Shown in pieces: positions 45,331-57,252 of a DNA stretch of 64,000 nt. The notes below the pieces were generated by a model. The model saw only the letters and a list, made by a program, of their open reading frames with translations, was not told the DNA's origin and searched no databases. Made by a program: the position numbers and the translations under genes. Positions within the stretch are counted from its first letter, which is position 1. The number at the start of each line of letters is the position of its first letter. This DNA is from Metridium senile (Eukaryota > Cnidaria > Anthozoa > Actiniaria > Metridiidae): NCBI GenBank assembly GCA_949775045.1, contig OX459105.1, positions 5,796,069-5,860,068 on the forward strand. The letters run 5' to 3'.

Positions 45331-45869
45331 ATAGAAACCAGACAGGCTTGAACAGACCTGTTTGATGTTTATGTAATCCTAGTTAGGTCTTGGACATTTC
45401 AACTTGGGAAAAGCAGCGTTTTTTTCAGGCAAAATAGTGTTTTATATTACGAAAACAGCGATACAAACCAAATCAAAACACTGAAGTAAAGAATAACCAT
45501 TTACCAAACATAAGCAGGAAATAAAAACACATCGTTACCTTTTACGATATTGCAACATTGAAGAATATGAATCTAATTTTCATAAAGGTTGTATTAGAAT
45601 AAATAGAAATAGAAATTAGTACATGTGCCGAGTTCGAACCTGTGGACACAAGAACGATTGAAGGTATGCTTGGGCTGCCTGTGGTATGCTTGGGCTTAAC
45701 ATCTATTTAGAAATCGTTAGGGTTTAAGTCATCGTTTAGTTCATTATTATAATAACAATATTATCTTTATTTAAAAAAGAGTAACACTTAATCCTAAGAC
45801 AATTTTCAAGTACTCTCAAAATGAAATATAAATACAACTAATATATAAATATTAAAAGTATAAATTAAC

Positions 45870-46838
45870 TAGCCTGCGTCACATCCGGACTTTTTCTCGG
45901 TTAAGTCCGTCTGTGAAACAACGCCACAAACCGTGTTCTGGACCCCCAGCTGACTAGCACAGATATAAGAAGCGATTTCTGATTGGCTCATGCCTTCTTC
46001 GATTCTAACATGCTCGCTGATTGGTTTGGATATCCTTCTACGCACATGTGACAAAATATAAACAAAACAAGCAGCCGTTTGTAGTTATCGAAAATCAATT
46101 TGAAATTGAAAACCTTTTGCTAAGCTACGAGTTAGTATCCTTTTGCCTGAATGAAAGGAGAGTATCAAAGCCTTTTTGAACAGAATAATGTTTTTATCGA
46201 CCTCCGACACGCTATATCGAAGATCTGTGATACTTTAATGCTGATCAGATGTGAACAACATCATCCATTGAAAGAGAAACCACGTTTATCGATCGAGTAT
46301 TATGCTAAATATTTATTCTCATGGATGAGCGACAAAGTCAATAAACTAACTTAACTTTGAAGGTATTGTTAGATTTATTTCATTGCTTGTGCTGTGTGAG
46401 TAGTATGTGTGAGATAAGCCCAATAGTTTGTTCGTTTATAGACAAATTGTGTTTTATAATTCTTCAAACAAGCTTGACATACTTCTAGAGATTTTCTCTC
46501 AATAGAAATAAAAGGCCAATCAAATATTGAATTTTCCTTTGCTGCTCGTGATAAATCTGTCTTTTTGAATCATAAACTTTGCAGTAACTGTTCAAACAAC
46601 TACACATGTCAGAGGTCAAAACCATGTGTAGCATTAAAACTTTGGACTTGGCGCGATGAAAGGTAGTTATGACAAGCTTTTGACCAATCAGCGAGCATGT
46701 TAGAATCGAAGAAGGCATGAGCCAATCAGAAATCGCTTCTTATATCTGTGCTAGTCAGCTGGGGGTCCAGAACACGGTTTATGGCGTTGTTTCACAGACG
46801 GACTTAACCGAGAAAAAGTCCGGATGTGACGCAGGCTA
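45870..46838. mobile_element. hAT-like element, 969 bp, with exact empty sites
   Basis: TAGCCTGCGTCACATCCGG at the left and its inverse at the right, arms ~155 bp and nearly perfect. It is flanked by the 8-bp direct repeat AAATTAAC (45862-45869 and 46839-46846). Units A (about 23413) and C (about 63834) read TAAATTAACTATCTAAATAA without the element. The interior (frame 46151-46354) has no recognised transposase. Confidence 0.92.
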
Positions 46839-46996
46839 AAATTAACTATCTAAATAAAAAGGAAAAGATTTGTTCATAAAAATAACGATATTTACATTAC
46901 AGCCAATCAGCGCGCGAGAAATTTGCAAGTTATGGTAACAAAATTAATATCTTTCTACAACGCGTGGATACCTCTTATTTGTTTTTCGTTAGACTT

Positions 46997-47042
46997 TCCC
47001 CTCCCCCTCCTTCCCAACCCCCTTGAGCCTGTTCACAGGCTA
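46997..47042. mobile_element. Fragment of the TAGCCTGTGAACAGG family
   Basis: C-rich tail and GAGCCTGTTCACAGGCTA, matching the right end of 39786-40927. It is inserted beside TTAG relative to units A and C (TTTCGCTAGAAACGC). Confidence 0.7.
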
Positions 47043-47094
47043 TTAGAAACGCTATAGTAATATCATCAAAGTTTTTTTTCTAAGTTGATATTTC

Positions 47095-48060
47095 AAAAAT
47101 AAAAATTTGTTGGGTCGGATATTTAGTCAATAATTCGTTATGCACACAAAATGCCTTTTTCATAATTTTCAGCAAAATGTTATTGAAAAATATAGTTGTC
47201 TTCGTGATAAATAAGATTTTGGACTTAAAGTCGAAAATAAACATATCGCAGATTATTTTTTTCTCCTTTTTTTCTTGAGTAACCCTGAACAGTAAAAACT
47301 AAAAAATAGTATTTCTTAAAATACGCACAACTATGTGCCTACGTCATCAGGTATTTATGACCCGTGGACAAAAACTATTTACATGTACATATTGATATCG
47401 TAAGAAAAAAATAAACTGGGAGCTTGGCTATTAGGTATTTCCTAATTTGTAAATAAATTTGTAAAGGTTGTATAACTTTTTTAAATCATATAAAGCTTAA
47501 TCAATTATTAGCAAGTATATTGTTAGACTACGACTCCCTCGGCCTTTTTTAAGTATTAATTATAGATTTATCAATTTCATAATTATGTCTAGTAATTGCT
47601 ACAAGCATAGACAAGTAGTAATCGTTTCGGGTTACTCGCAGTTTGTTATTCAAGATAATTATTTCAGTTTCAAGTTCGGAATCGATAGAAACGTTTTGAA
47701 TAAGTCATTGTAAGACTTAGTTTCGTTCTTGTCTTAATTTTGTGAAGAATTGACTTAGTTTTAAGTTATGACGCAGTTCATGAATCAGAGTTTTATTTAC
47801 ACTTGTAGTCAGGTGAGTAACATAACGTACATAGAACCAAGGTCGTTCTGAGTAGGGAATTCCCCTCAGAACGATTACGGCACGTTGGGACTTCTGTTTG
47901 GGTTACTGGTCTCACACATATAAATCCGATGTAATAAGAATTGTAGTCAGTCGAGGTCTAAGTTAAAAAGTAGAAGCTGTCACAGAAAAGTAATAAAAAG
48001 AAATTGACAAAAAGAATTAAAGGTACCTTTTCACTGCTGCGATGATCCCGTAGTCCGACA
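47095..48060. other. Segment paralogous to 26158-27140
   Basis: Colinear with unit A, with small indels. No gene seen. Confidence 0.6.
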
Positions 48061-48064
48061 ATAT

Positions 48065-48425
48065 CATTGCTTTAAAGCTCACTCGCGTCACAAAGCTGAA
48101 ATCATATCTGTCTGATATTTATTCACTGATAAAGGTCAAAATAGTTTTGTTTAAAACTGTCATGGATGTTGTCAGTCTAAAAATGCGAACAAATAAGCAA
48201 CTGACATTTTGCCGGTATCTCAGTTTGAAAAAAAAAGAGAACCTTATAAGTTTTATTTTGCTGTCAAAATCAGTCAGCTCAGTTCGAGAGAAAAGCCAAC
48301 AAAGGCAATGTAGACTGACTAGAAAGATATGAAATCGGGTTTTCATACCGTGACCTACTAAAAATAGCCAAGGGTCACGCAATTCTTGTTCTTGTGTCTG
48401 AACCAGTAACTGATCACGCTTTTGT
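48065..48425 (+). promoter_or_regulatory. Orphan inverted TRIM upstream region, unit B
   Basis: Reverse complement of the upstream sequence of gene B, ending before the 5' UTR as in unit A. It is more decayed than the unit A copy (deletions around 48330-48420). Confidence 0.65.
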
Positions 48426-49502
48426 GTTTGAAATTTATTCTAACTTTCCAGTGTCGCGAACGAGATTTATCATTGTATTAAAGATGGGATAGTCGGGATA
48501 GACCACGTCAAACAAAAGACGTTAAATTGGATGATTTGCGTGACAATCTACCCCCCCCCCCCCCCCCCCCCAATCGCGAATCGCTGGAATGATGCGTCAG
48601 GCTAGCCACCGATAATATTGATTTATCAGGGGAAGGGTAGAAAATGGTTGTGAAATGGATAGTATGGCATAAAAATCAAGCATTCACAGCGAGTGTCAAC
48701 TATTTATGTCCAAGATTGTAGCCATGCACCGATAATATTAATTTATCAGCGAGCTGGTTGGGATGCTTGTTTTTTATTTGGTTATCTTTGGGATCAGATC
48801 ATTCACTTTTATTTTGAATATATATCATCAACGTTTCGAAGTGAATGTTTTTATTAACATAACCATCAAAAGCAATGATAAGAAGATGATATGTAAAATA
48901 TTATATTCATCTATTAGATTTAACCTTTAAAATAAAAAAAAGTGATTCAGCAAAACAATTTATCCTTGTGCAATTCCTCTCGCAATTTTAAAACAACTAG
49001 AAAATACATTGTATTGACATGAAAAACACACGGCTAGGCTGCTATTTGCTGTGTTGATATTTGTTTAATTTGATTGTGATAACTTTTGAATCTTTGCCTA
49101 ATCGAAAACAATTGCTAAATGTCAATTCCCTTAACTCTGGCGTTCATTAAAGGACTATTCAGGTCAAAAACAAACATTAATACTGCTCCGGTTCTTGTAG
49201 AATTCACATGCGAGACTTGACTTACGCACACTTGCGTAAAACGCTTACGTTTTACGTAACATATTGATTTTGTTGTAATCTGTTTTTTTTTTTAGAGAAT
49301 GAACTAATTTGCTTGTCTAATTTGCAGTTGAGATGCTAGGAAGATAGTCAACACTGCTAGGATGACTGAGAAACGAACGTCTGTTTGCTACAAAAACACA
49401 TGCAAGACAGCTTAGTAATAATTAGCTCTAACATAGCATAGTAAAGGTGTGATTTCCACGTCAAAAAACCGAAATAATGGTTTAGAATTTAGATAATTTA
49501 GA

Positions 49503-49660
49503 CCCAGGCGATGTACTCGGTAGGTATATAAAATGACGTCCGACGTATTTTTTTGGGTGTAAAATTTCAGGTTTGTGTATTTTTTTTAGGGTTGCAATAT
49601 GAAGCTCCGTCGGACCCCCCTCCCCCCAGTCATTTTATCCCGCAAGTACATCGCCTGGGA
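49503..49660. mobile_element. Foldback with CCCAGGCGATGTACT ends
   Basis: CCCAGGCGATGTACT at the left, AGTACATCGCCTGGG at the right. The interior CGACGTATTTTTTTGGGTG is shared with 39545 and 40980. Confidence 0.75.
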
Positions 49661-50039
49661 TTTTAACCTCTTAAATTGGAATATATACCAGTAAAAGTTC
49701 TTTTATATTGATGGTTGTGTTCGTAGTTGTACAACGATTAGTAATTTGTAAACATATCTTCCTTTTTTCTAAAGAATCGTAATCTTGGCGCCGACAGATG
49801 TGCGAAAAAATTGAAAGATAATAAAATGATCAAGATTTTTGAAAATTCGGATTTAATATTTATATTTTCATTTTATTTTAAAGGTTAAATCTAATAAATG
49901 AATAGAGTACAAACATTAAAAGTGTGCAACATAATTAGTACTAAATAGTGATATTTTATGCTAATTCTATTGTTTTCTATTGTTTAATTAGCACTATTTA
50001 GAACTAATTAGCAATATTTGTTTCACGGTTATAGAGTGG

Positions 50040-50253
50040 AGTCATGAAATAGAAATTGCTTGCTATAGTGTAATAGTCAGATAGACACAAAAGAAAACAA
50101 TGGAATTCTAGACTGCTAAGGTGTATTAGTCTAACATCTATTTCACGGGTTAAATGACTTTACTCTAACCCATGAAATAGAAATTGCTTGCTAAAGTGTA
50201 ATAGTCAAATAGAATAAAAAGAAAACAATGCAATTTAGACTGCTAAGGTGTAT
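50040..50253. repeat. Tandem pair of GAAATAGAAATTGCTTGC repeats
   Basis: Two direct copies, about 120 bp apart, related to the element at 10795-10960 in the zinc-finger intron. Confidence 0.75.
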
Positions 50254-50255
50254 TA

Positions 50256-50450
50256 GGCCTCGTCTACACGAATCCGATCCGGCCTAAACCGCATAGAAAT
50301 ATTTGCGTCCACACAAATCCGTGTATCCGGAGGATTCAAGTAAAAGTATGCGGTTTCGGTGACTGGATTCACTGGATTCGTGTGGACGATAGGCCGATTC
50401 GTATCAAAAAGTATGCAGTTTCAAAAGTATCCAGATCCGTGTAGCACTCT
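50256..50450. mobile_element. CCTCGTCTACACGAATCC-type repeat
   Basis: CTCGTCTACACGAATCCGAT at the left, GGATCCGTGTAG-like inverse at the right, plus internal GGATTCGTGTGGACGA. Looks like a degenerate foldback. Confidence 0.55.
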
Positions 50451-50934
50451 ATAATATTACCACTTTCCTATTATCTGCTTATCGCTGCTTTTGTTGGTTA
50501 TATTAATTTGTGTAAGCCTGATAAAAATAGACGCTTTAAAACGTTGATGATATACAGTACTGTATATTCAAAATAATAGTGAATGATCTGATCCCAAAGA
50601 TAACCAAATAAAAAACAAACATCCCAACCAGCTCACTGATTATTGGTGCATGGCTACAATCTTGGACATAAATAGTTAACACTCGCTTTAAATGCTTGTT
50701 TTTTATGCAATACTATCAATTTCACAACCATTTTCTACCCTACCCCTGATAAATCAATATTATCGGTGGCTAGCCTGACGCATCATTCCAGCGATTCGCT
50801 ATCGAGGGAGGGGAGGGAGGGGGAGGGAGGGGGAGGTAGATAGTCACACAAGTCATCCAATTTGACGTCATTTGTTTGACGTGGTCTACACGGAGATTAC
50901 AAGCAAATACAAACGCGAACTATACTCTGCTTAC

Positions 50935-51415
50935 CATGGCTTGACAGCTCTTGTGTAGACTGAGAAATAAAATATCACTCTCTATTAATGAATATCATGA
51001 CATTAACACAAATAAATGCATTCTCAGTAGCCAGTCTCCATAACAACTGTCAGTCATTATCAAAGCTTTAAAGAAAACACAATAGTTGTTTCTGCACAGT
51101 GATTGGCTAAAAATTAAAATAAATAATATCAAGTGAACACAAATGATGTCTGATTACAAAAGAACTTTCTTAAGTCTTTTGAAAAATATGTCAATTTAGC
51201 ATTTTGGTTAATGCACTACTTTTACTTGCTTGACAGCTCTTGTGTAGACTGAGAAAATATTACTATCTATTAATGAATATCTACCCTGCGAGCTGAGGTT
51301 CCTTTCTCTTACCTAGAATGACTAGAGAGAGGAAGAAATCTCTGCTCACAGGGTATTAATATCACAACATTAACACGAAAAATGCATTCTCAGTAGCCAG
51401 TCTCCATTAAAATAT
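50935..51415. repeat. Local duplication, one copy hit by a small element
   Basis: 50938-51058 and 51228-51408 are direct copies (CTTGACAGCTCTTGTGTAGA ... CAGTAGCCAGTCTCCAT). Only the second carries the TACCCTG insert. Confidence 0.8.
51288..51355. mobile_element. 68-bp TACCCTGCGAGC foldback
   Basis: TACCCTGCGAGCTGAGG ... with inverse ...CTCTGCTCACAGGGTA. Flanks TGAATATC and TTAATATC are an 8-bp target duplication with one change. The empty site is in the first duplicate at about 50990. Confidence 0.75.
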
Positions 51416-51492
51416 GTTTTCTTTGTCATCACAAGTAAGACTACATGTCATTTTAAAAGCTAACTAATATGTTAAATCTCTCTTATCTACAG

Positions 51493-51965
51493 TGAGGAGC
51501 TCATCAATAAGGTAAGTTACATATCATTTCATTTCAAATATTAATATGAAACAACAGTTCAACAAATAGGAAACTGAAAGAAAAAAATATAAGAGTATGA
51601 AGGAAAAGTAACCTTAATGAACAAAGAGAACGATAAAATAGAGAAAAAAGAAATGAAGGAAATTGAGATAAATAAATTCAATTTGTTATTTACTATTATT
51701 ATAATTATAACTATTTCTATTTATAAGAACATAAAAAAAATAGTCATGATTTTTTACTTTTACTCAACAGTCTAGCCCTAAACAACCTGCAAGGTTAGTA
51801 CATCAAACAGTGCTTATTTATCTCAATAATAAAAACATCAACAAACACTTTTAGTAACTACCAATATCGATGGTGGAACTTAATTTTTTTTATTTTGTAT
51901 TTTACAGATTTGTAGTTGAAGATTGTGACGATGACGAAAGCCCCCTCTTCTTCCTCTGCAGGTAA
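51493..51965 (+). CDS. Candidate micro-exon gene, copy 2
   Basis: Three segments join in frame: 51493-51511 (19 nt, EELINK, acceptor CTTATCTACAG, donor GTAAGT), 51771-51793 (23 nt, SSPKQPAR), and 51908-51965 (FVVEDCDDDESPLFF, stop TAA). The last two match copy 1. The first is unrelated to HIKSKLD of copy 1 but keeps the same entry and exit phase. The final exon could also use CAG|GTAATT at 51961/51962 and splice on. Product unknown: a short acidic tail following a polar linker. No upstream exon found. Confidence 0.3.
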
Positions 51966-51997
51966 TTTTTGTCAGTTATTGTACGCAGTATTTAATT

Positions 51998-52600
51998 ATC
52001 ATTGTCATCATGTGCAAAGTTGTTGTCAGCATTACATATCTTTATCATTGTCATCATGTGCAAAGTTGTTGTCAGCATTACGTATCTTTATCATTGTCAT
52101 CATGTGCAAAGTTGTTGTCAGCATTACATATCTTTATCATTGTCCTCATGTGCAAAGTTGTTGTCAGCATTACATATCTTTATCATTGTCCTCATGTGCA
52201 AAGTTGTTGTCAGCATTATGTATCTTTATCATTGTCATCAAAGTTGTTGTCAGCATTACATATCTTTGTCATTGTCATCATGTGCAAAGTTGTTGTCAGC
52301 ATTACATATCTTTATCATTGTCCTCATGTGCAAAGTTGTTGTCAGCATTATGTATCTTTATCATTGTCATCAAAGTTGTTGTCAGCATTACATATCTTTG
52401 TCATTGTCATCATGTGCAAAGTTGTTGTCAGCATTACGTATCTTTATCATTGTCATCATGTGCAAAGTTGTTGAAAACATTACATATCTTTATCATTGTC
52501 ATCATGTGCAAAGTTGTTGTCAGCATTACGTATCTTTATCATTGTCATCATGTGCAAAGTTGTTGAAAACATTACGTATCTTTATCATTGCCATCATGCA
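51998..52600. repeat. 46-bp minisatellite, about 13 copies (D2)
   Basis: Same unit as 38042-38490. Some units lack CATGTG (CATTGTCATCAAAGTTG), and this variant occurs twice at a three-unit spacing, showing multi-unit amplification. Confidence 0.95.
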
Positions 52601-53005
52601 TCGTCATAGTTGAATTGCTCATGTGAGGGATGCTTGATAACTGATTTTCATTCTCATGAGATGTTAAATATAACTAAATACATCGCTTTATGTTCAAACT
52701 GTATTTGTAAAACTTTGTGGTTGAAAATATACCTCATAGTTAATATACCACTTTATGAACATCAGAGCCATCATCATTTTTATTATTGGTGTTAATTATT
52801 ATGATGATCATTGACCTCTACGATTATCATTATACAATATATGAAAGTTAATAGTGTAACAGTAATATTTAGAAGGTTTTAAATAGAGTAAAAATAACTG
52901 AAACATTCGAATGACTATAACGTTAACCGGGCGTTAATCGCGTTGAAAAATGTTCAATAAAAAAGCCAAGTTCTGCGTCTTCTTTCTTCAATTCATATCT
53001 TAGTT

Positions 53006-53395
53006 CCCGACGTAACCAATCGAACGAAATCGAACGTTCGATTCAATCGAATTCGATGGAATTCAATCGAATGATTGGATTCGAGTGTATTCGGTAATCG
53101 AATGAAATCGAATTCACAACTTTTTTTGAGCCAATCGAACATAATCGAACATTTGATTGTTAAATCATTCGATTTTCTTCGATTTTGATTTTCTAGCGCG
53201 GCAATCACTTTGATTATCGTTCGGAAATCGAACACAATCAAGCATTCGATTGCGTTCGGAAATCGAATTTAATCGAATTCACAACTTTTTTAGTATTCGA
53301 TTTCATTCGATTACCAAACGCAATCGAATCCATGCAATCATTTGATTGGATTTATTTGCGTTCGATCATCGAATCGTTCGATTGGTTACGTCGGG
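53006..53395. mobile_element. 390-bp element packed with ATCGAA motifs, 7-bp target duplication
   Basis: CCCGACGTAACCAATCGAAC at the left and its inverse at the right (GTTCGATTGGTTACGTCGGG). Target duplication CTTAGTT at 52999-53005 and 53396-53402. The empty site ATATCTTAGTTTTACTC stands in D1 near 38870. About 25 ATCGAA/TTCGAT hexamers fill the interior. Confidence 0.92.
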
Positions 53396-53645
53396 CTTAG
53401 TTTTACTCAATTTACATACTTATATATCTCACCTTGTATATTATCTTCCATTTGTGTCTTTTTTTACCCTTAATCTCCACAAAAACACCAACTTTCACAA
53501 ACATTTTATAAACCTGCCAAATTAAATATGGCGACGTCAGCTGTTCCAACAAGGCGTTCCTTGCACTCATTCACAATCTCTTTCGGAAAAAAAACAGGGA
53601 GCCCACACAAATGTATTTACAAATCATTTTGAGGTTTACGCCAAA

Positions 53646-53825
53646 TAAATGAAAAGGTTTAGAGGCGGAAATAACGATTAGAACAATTCTTGTGATACCT
53701 CACATATCCAAAATACGTCTAAATGACTTCAAAATGCGACAAAACTAATAACCTATTGATATATTTGAAAGTTACATCACATTTTGAAGTCATGAAGATG
53801 AAACTATGTTCATTAAAGACAATCT
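53646..53825. mobile_element. 180-bp insertion specific to D2
   Basis: Present between GGTTTACGCCAAAT and AAGTATATCTGATTTTAG, which are adjacent in D1 (39110-39130). Holds an imperfect inverted pair (CTAAATGACTTCAAAATG / ACATTTTGAAGTCAT). Class unknown. Confidence 0.6.
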
Positions 53826-54199
53826 TTATAATTCTAAGTATATCTGATTTTAGACACAAATTACATTGCTTGGGCTACCTGTGCTCAATATATAATACAT
53901 TAGTCAGAAAATAAGGGGAGGGGTCAGGTACAATTCAAAGAGTAAAACTGATAAGCTCCAGTTTTCAACGAGGGTTTCTTTTTACAATTTTTTTGGAGTG
54001 GGGCTGGTTGAAGTCAATGATGTTAGATATTAACCTATGATCTTTTTATTGTAGATATCGCTAGATTTAGCCATCTGCCTTTTCGTTAGATTCATCGTTT
54101 TATCATTTATCGTTTATATTACATTCTACGGGGCGATTGAAAACTACCCACTCTAATCTTGCACGAAAACGAGGCTGAACCATAAAACTGAATGAAAGC

Positions 54200-54975
54200 T
54201 ACATGGTCTTAATTTGGTATTTTTTCAATGCAGTATTACCTTTTTTGATAGTCTGAGATGTTGTACTGAATATCATCGTTTGTAGAGATAATTATACGGG
54301 TCACGTGACCGGAAGTTAAGACTCAATTTCCTGGTTATCCTAAAAATGACTTATAAATTGACTAAACATGACTAAACATGAAACTACAAATGAATGCTCG
54401 ATTCTACTAACTTTATAATAATAACTGTCATACAATATTTAAACCTTTCATAATATTTGAGATATGCTTTAAAACCATTAATTTCCAGCTGAATTCCATT
54501 AGGCATAATTCCTCTTTAGATATTTGCTAGAAATAAAAGTAACCCCAAATTTTCTTTGCTCTAATAACAATGGTTGATTAGCAAAACCATAACAAAATAC
54601 GTCACTGTACGTCCACCTATATTACGTAGGAATATTCACGGTATTATATTTCAGACAACTCGCTACAAGGACACTATAACGCTACAATGATGTTCAAATT
54701 ATGTATAGTTATCATTGCTCTTTTAATCGCTTTACCGCTGATCAACCCTACCACTTGGACAAAGGAAGTCCCCACCCCCTCCCTCCCCCGGGATGTTTGA
54801 CCTCCTGTTTACTCGGTTTACCGATCTCTTGAAGATCTTACGCTACAAATATATACCGCTGTACTGGCTGTACTAGTCAACGCCGTCGCGCCTAACTACA
54901 CCCTTTCAGAGAAACTTTGTCACCCGCGAAGTGAAAACCTTATAAGGTAGTAGCGCAGGGTACCATGGGTAACAT
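54200..54975. other. Flank of unit C, paralogous to the gapped 14.1-18.3 kb region
   Basis: 54630-54960 reads continuously where unit A is split by insertions at 14162-15881 and 16264-18198. No gene seen. Confidence 0.65.
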
Positions 54976-55660
54976 ATGTAAATTTTATTGGGCCACAGGG
55001 ATTTAATATTTTAATTTTTTTAGGGAATTCATGGCCACATTGCTACACTTGTCAATATGTTATTGAGAAATGACCGTTTTGACTTATTATTTACAGTAAA
55101 TATAGAATAGTACGTTATTTACAATTAATGAAAAATACACTATAAGAGTACTCTTCTAGATTTTACATTTAAATATAGAACACGTTATTTACAATTAATG
55201 AAGATTTCACTATAAGTGTACTCTTCTAGATTTTTATCAAATAATATAGAATATATAAATGTACACAGAATTAAAAGGAAAATAAAACAAAAAACAGTAA
55301 ACACAACTTGTGAACACAAACTTGCCAAATGATATTACTTAAGAGCTGGTTCAATGAATTTCCATTTATCAATTTGTTTATACACAACATTTCTTGTTTT
55401 CGCAATATGGTATTCTACATTTTGGTTATAACTTAAAATATTAAGAAAACTATTTAATGAGGGCCTTTGCAATTTATCTCTCCACTTATATACTGTTATT
55501 TTAAAATACAATATAATATAATTCACTATTCTATCGTCCACACCTAGAATAATGTTTTCGTAATTGCTTTCAGGTAATTTTATTTCATACTTCTCAAAGT
55601 GATTTCTTATATCATAATAGAGGTTCTTTGATTCCACGCAGTCCACAAACTTATTTTGTT
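54976..55660 (-). mobile_element. LINE 3' end, 5'-truncated
   Basis: The minus-strand frame 55646-55335 encodes ...DDRIVNYIILYFKITVYKWR ... EYHIAKTRNVVYKQIDKW, the typical C-terminal tail of L1/Tx1-like reverse transcriptases. A 3' UTR follows with two ~75-bp direct repeats (ATTAATTGTAAATAACGT). It ends with AATAAAA at about 54982. Absent from unit A. Confidence 0.6.
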
Positions 55661-55836
55661 TGACTTATCAATCAACAAGAAAGGCGTTCCGAATGAACAT
55701 TTAGTTTCTGAAACGATCCATGATCCTTTCCGCCACTAGTTTGTTTGCTTTTCGACGGGTGACAAACTTTCTCGGAAACGGTGTATCTACAATATCTATC
55801 TTCAATAATTCTAATGATTTGAATGGAACTCATTGA

Positions 55837-57245
55837 TAATGATGACAATAGCGATGATTATCATAATGATGATGACAATAACCATATAACGATGATTATT
55901 ATAATGATGATGATGACAATAACGATATAACGACGATTATTATAATGATGATGATGACAATAACGATATAACGATGATTATTATAATGATGATGATGACA
56001 ATAACGATGTAACGATGATTATTATAATGATGATGATGACAATAACGATGTAACGATGATTATCATAATGATGATAATGACAATAACGATGTAACGATGA
56101 TTATCATAATGATGATGATGACAATAACGATACTAACGATGATTACTATAATGATGATGATGACAATAACGATATAACGACGATTATTATAATGATGTTG
56201 ATGACAATAACGATATAACGATGATTATTATAATGATGATGATGACAATAACGATGTAACGATGATTATTATAATGATGATGATGACAATAACGATGTAA
56301 CGATGATTATCATAATGATGATGATGACAATAACGATACTAACGATGATTATTATAATGATGATGATGATGACAATAACGATATAACGACGATTATTATA
56401 ATGATGATGATGACAATAACGATATAACGATGATTATTATAATGATGATGATGACAATAACAATATAACGATGATTATTATAATGATGATGATGACAATA
56501 ACGATATAACGATGATTATTATAATGATGATGATGACAATAACAATATAACGATGATTATTATAATGATGATGATGACAATAACGATATAACGATGATTA
56601 TTATAATGATGATGATGACAATAACGATATAACGATGATTATTATAATGATGATGACAATAACGATATAACGATGATTATTATAATGATGATGATGACAA
56701 TAACGATATAACGATGATTATCATAATGATGATGACAATAACAATATAACGATGATTATCATAATGATGATGATGACAATAACGATATAACGATGATTAT
56801 TATAATGATGATGATGACAATAACAATATAACGATGATTATTAAAATGATGATGATGACAATAACGATATAACGATGATTATCATAATGATGATGACAAT
56901 AACGATATAACGATGATTATCATAATGATGATGATGACAATAACAATATAACGATAATTATCATAATGATGATGACAATAACGATGATTATTATAATGAT
57001 GATGATGACAATAACGATATAACGATGATTATGATAATGATGATGATGACAATAACGATATAACGATAATTATCATAATGATGATGATGATAATAACGAT
57101 GATTATTATAATGATGATGATGACAATAACGATATAACGATGATTATTATAATGATGACAATAACGATATAACGATGATTATCATAATGATGATGATGAC
57201 AATAACAATATAACGATGATTATTATAATGATGATGATAACGATG
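55837..57245. repeat. 41-bp minisatellite, about 34 copies
   Basis: Unit AACGATGATTATTATAATGA + TGATGATGACAATAACGATAT, period 41 where measured (56412 to 56453). The homologous place in unit A (18415-18500) has only 2-3 units. Confidence 0.95.
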
Positions 57246-57252
57246 GTATTTA

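Larger units (their letters stand above)
48497..50890. mobile_element. 2.4-kb inverted-repeat element with poly-C
   Basis: Left arm 48497-48845 and right arm about 50550-50890 are inverted copies (GACCACGTCAAACAAAAGACG; CGCTGGAATGATGCGTCAGG; GGGATCAGATCATTCACT). The left arm has a 22-base C run (48549-48570). The right arm has GGGAGGGGGAGGG (50803-50837). The interior includes the inverted unit-A module (48947-49290), a CCCAGGCGATGTACT foldback (49503-49660) and two direct ~120-bp repeats. Confidence 0.7.
51535..54200. repeat. Duplicated block D2
   Basis: Paralogue of D1 (37575-39500), longer because of two insertions and three more minisatellite units. Confidence 0.9.

Noticed and set aside
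46151..46354. 67-codon frame as the hAT transposase
   Set aside because: Far too short, no dimerisation-domain or DDE motif. The element looks non-autonomous.
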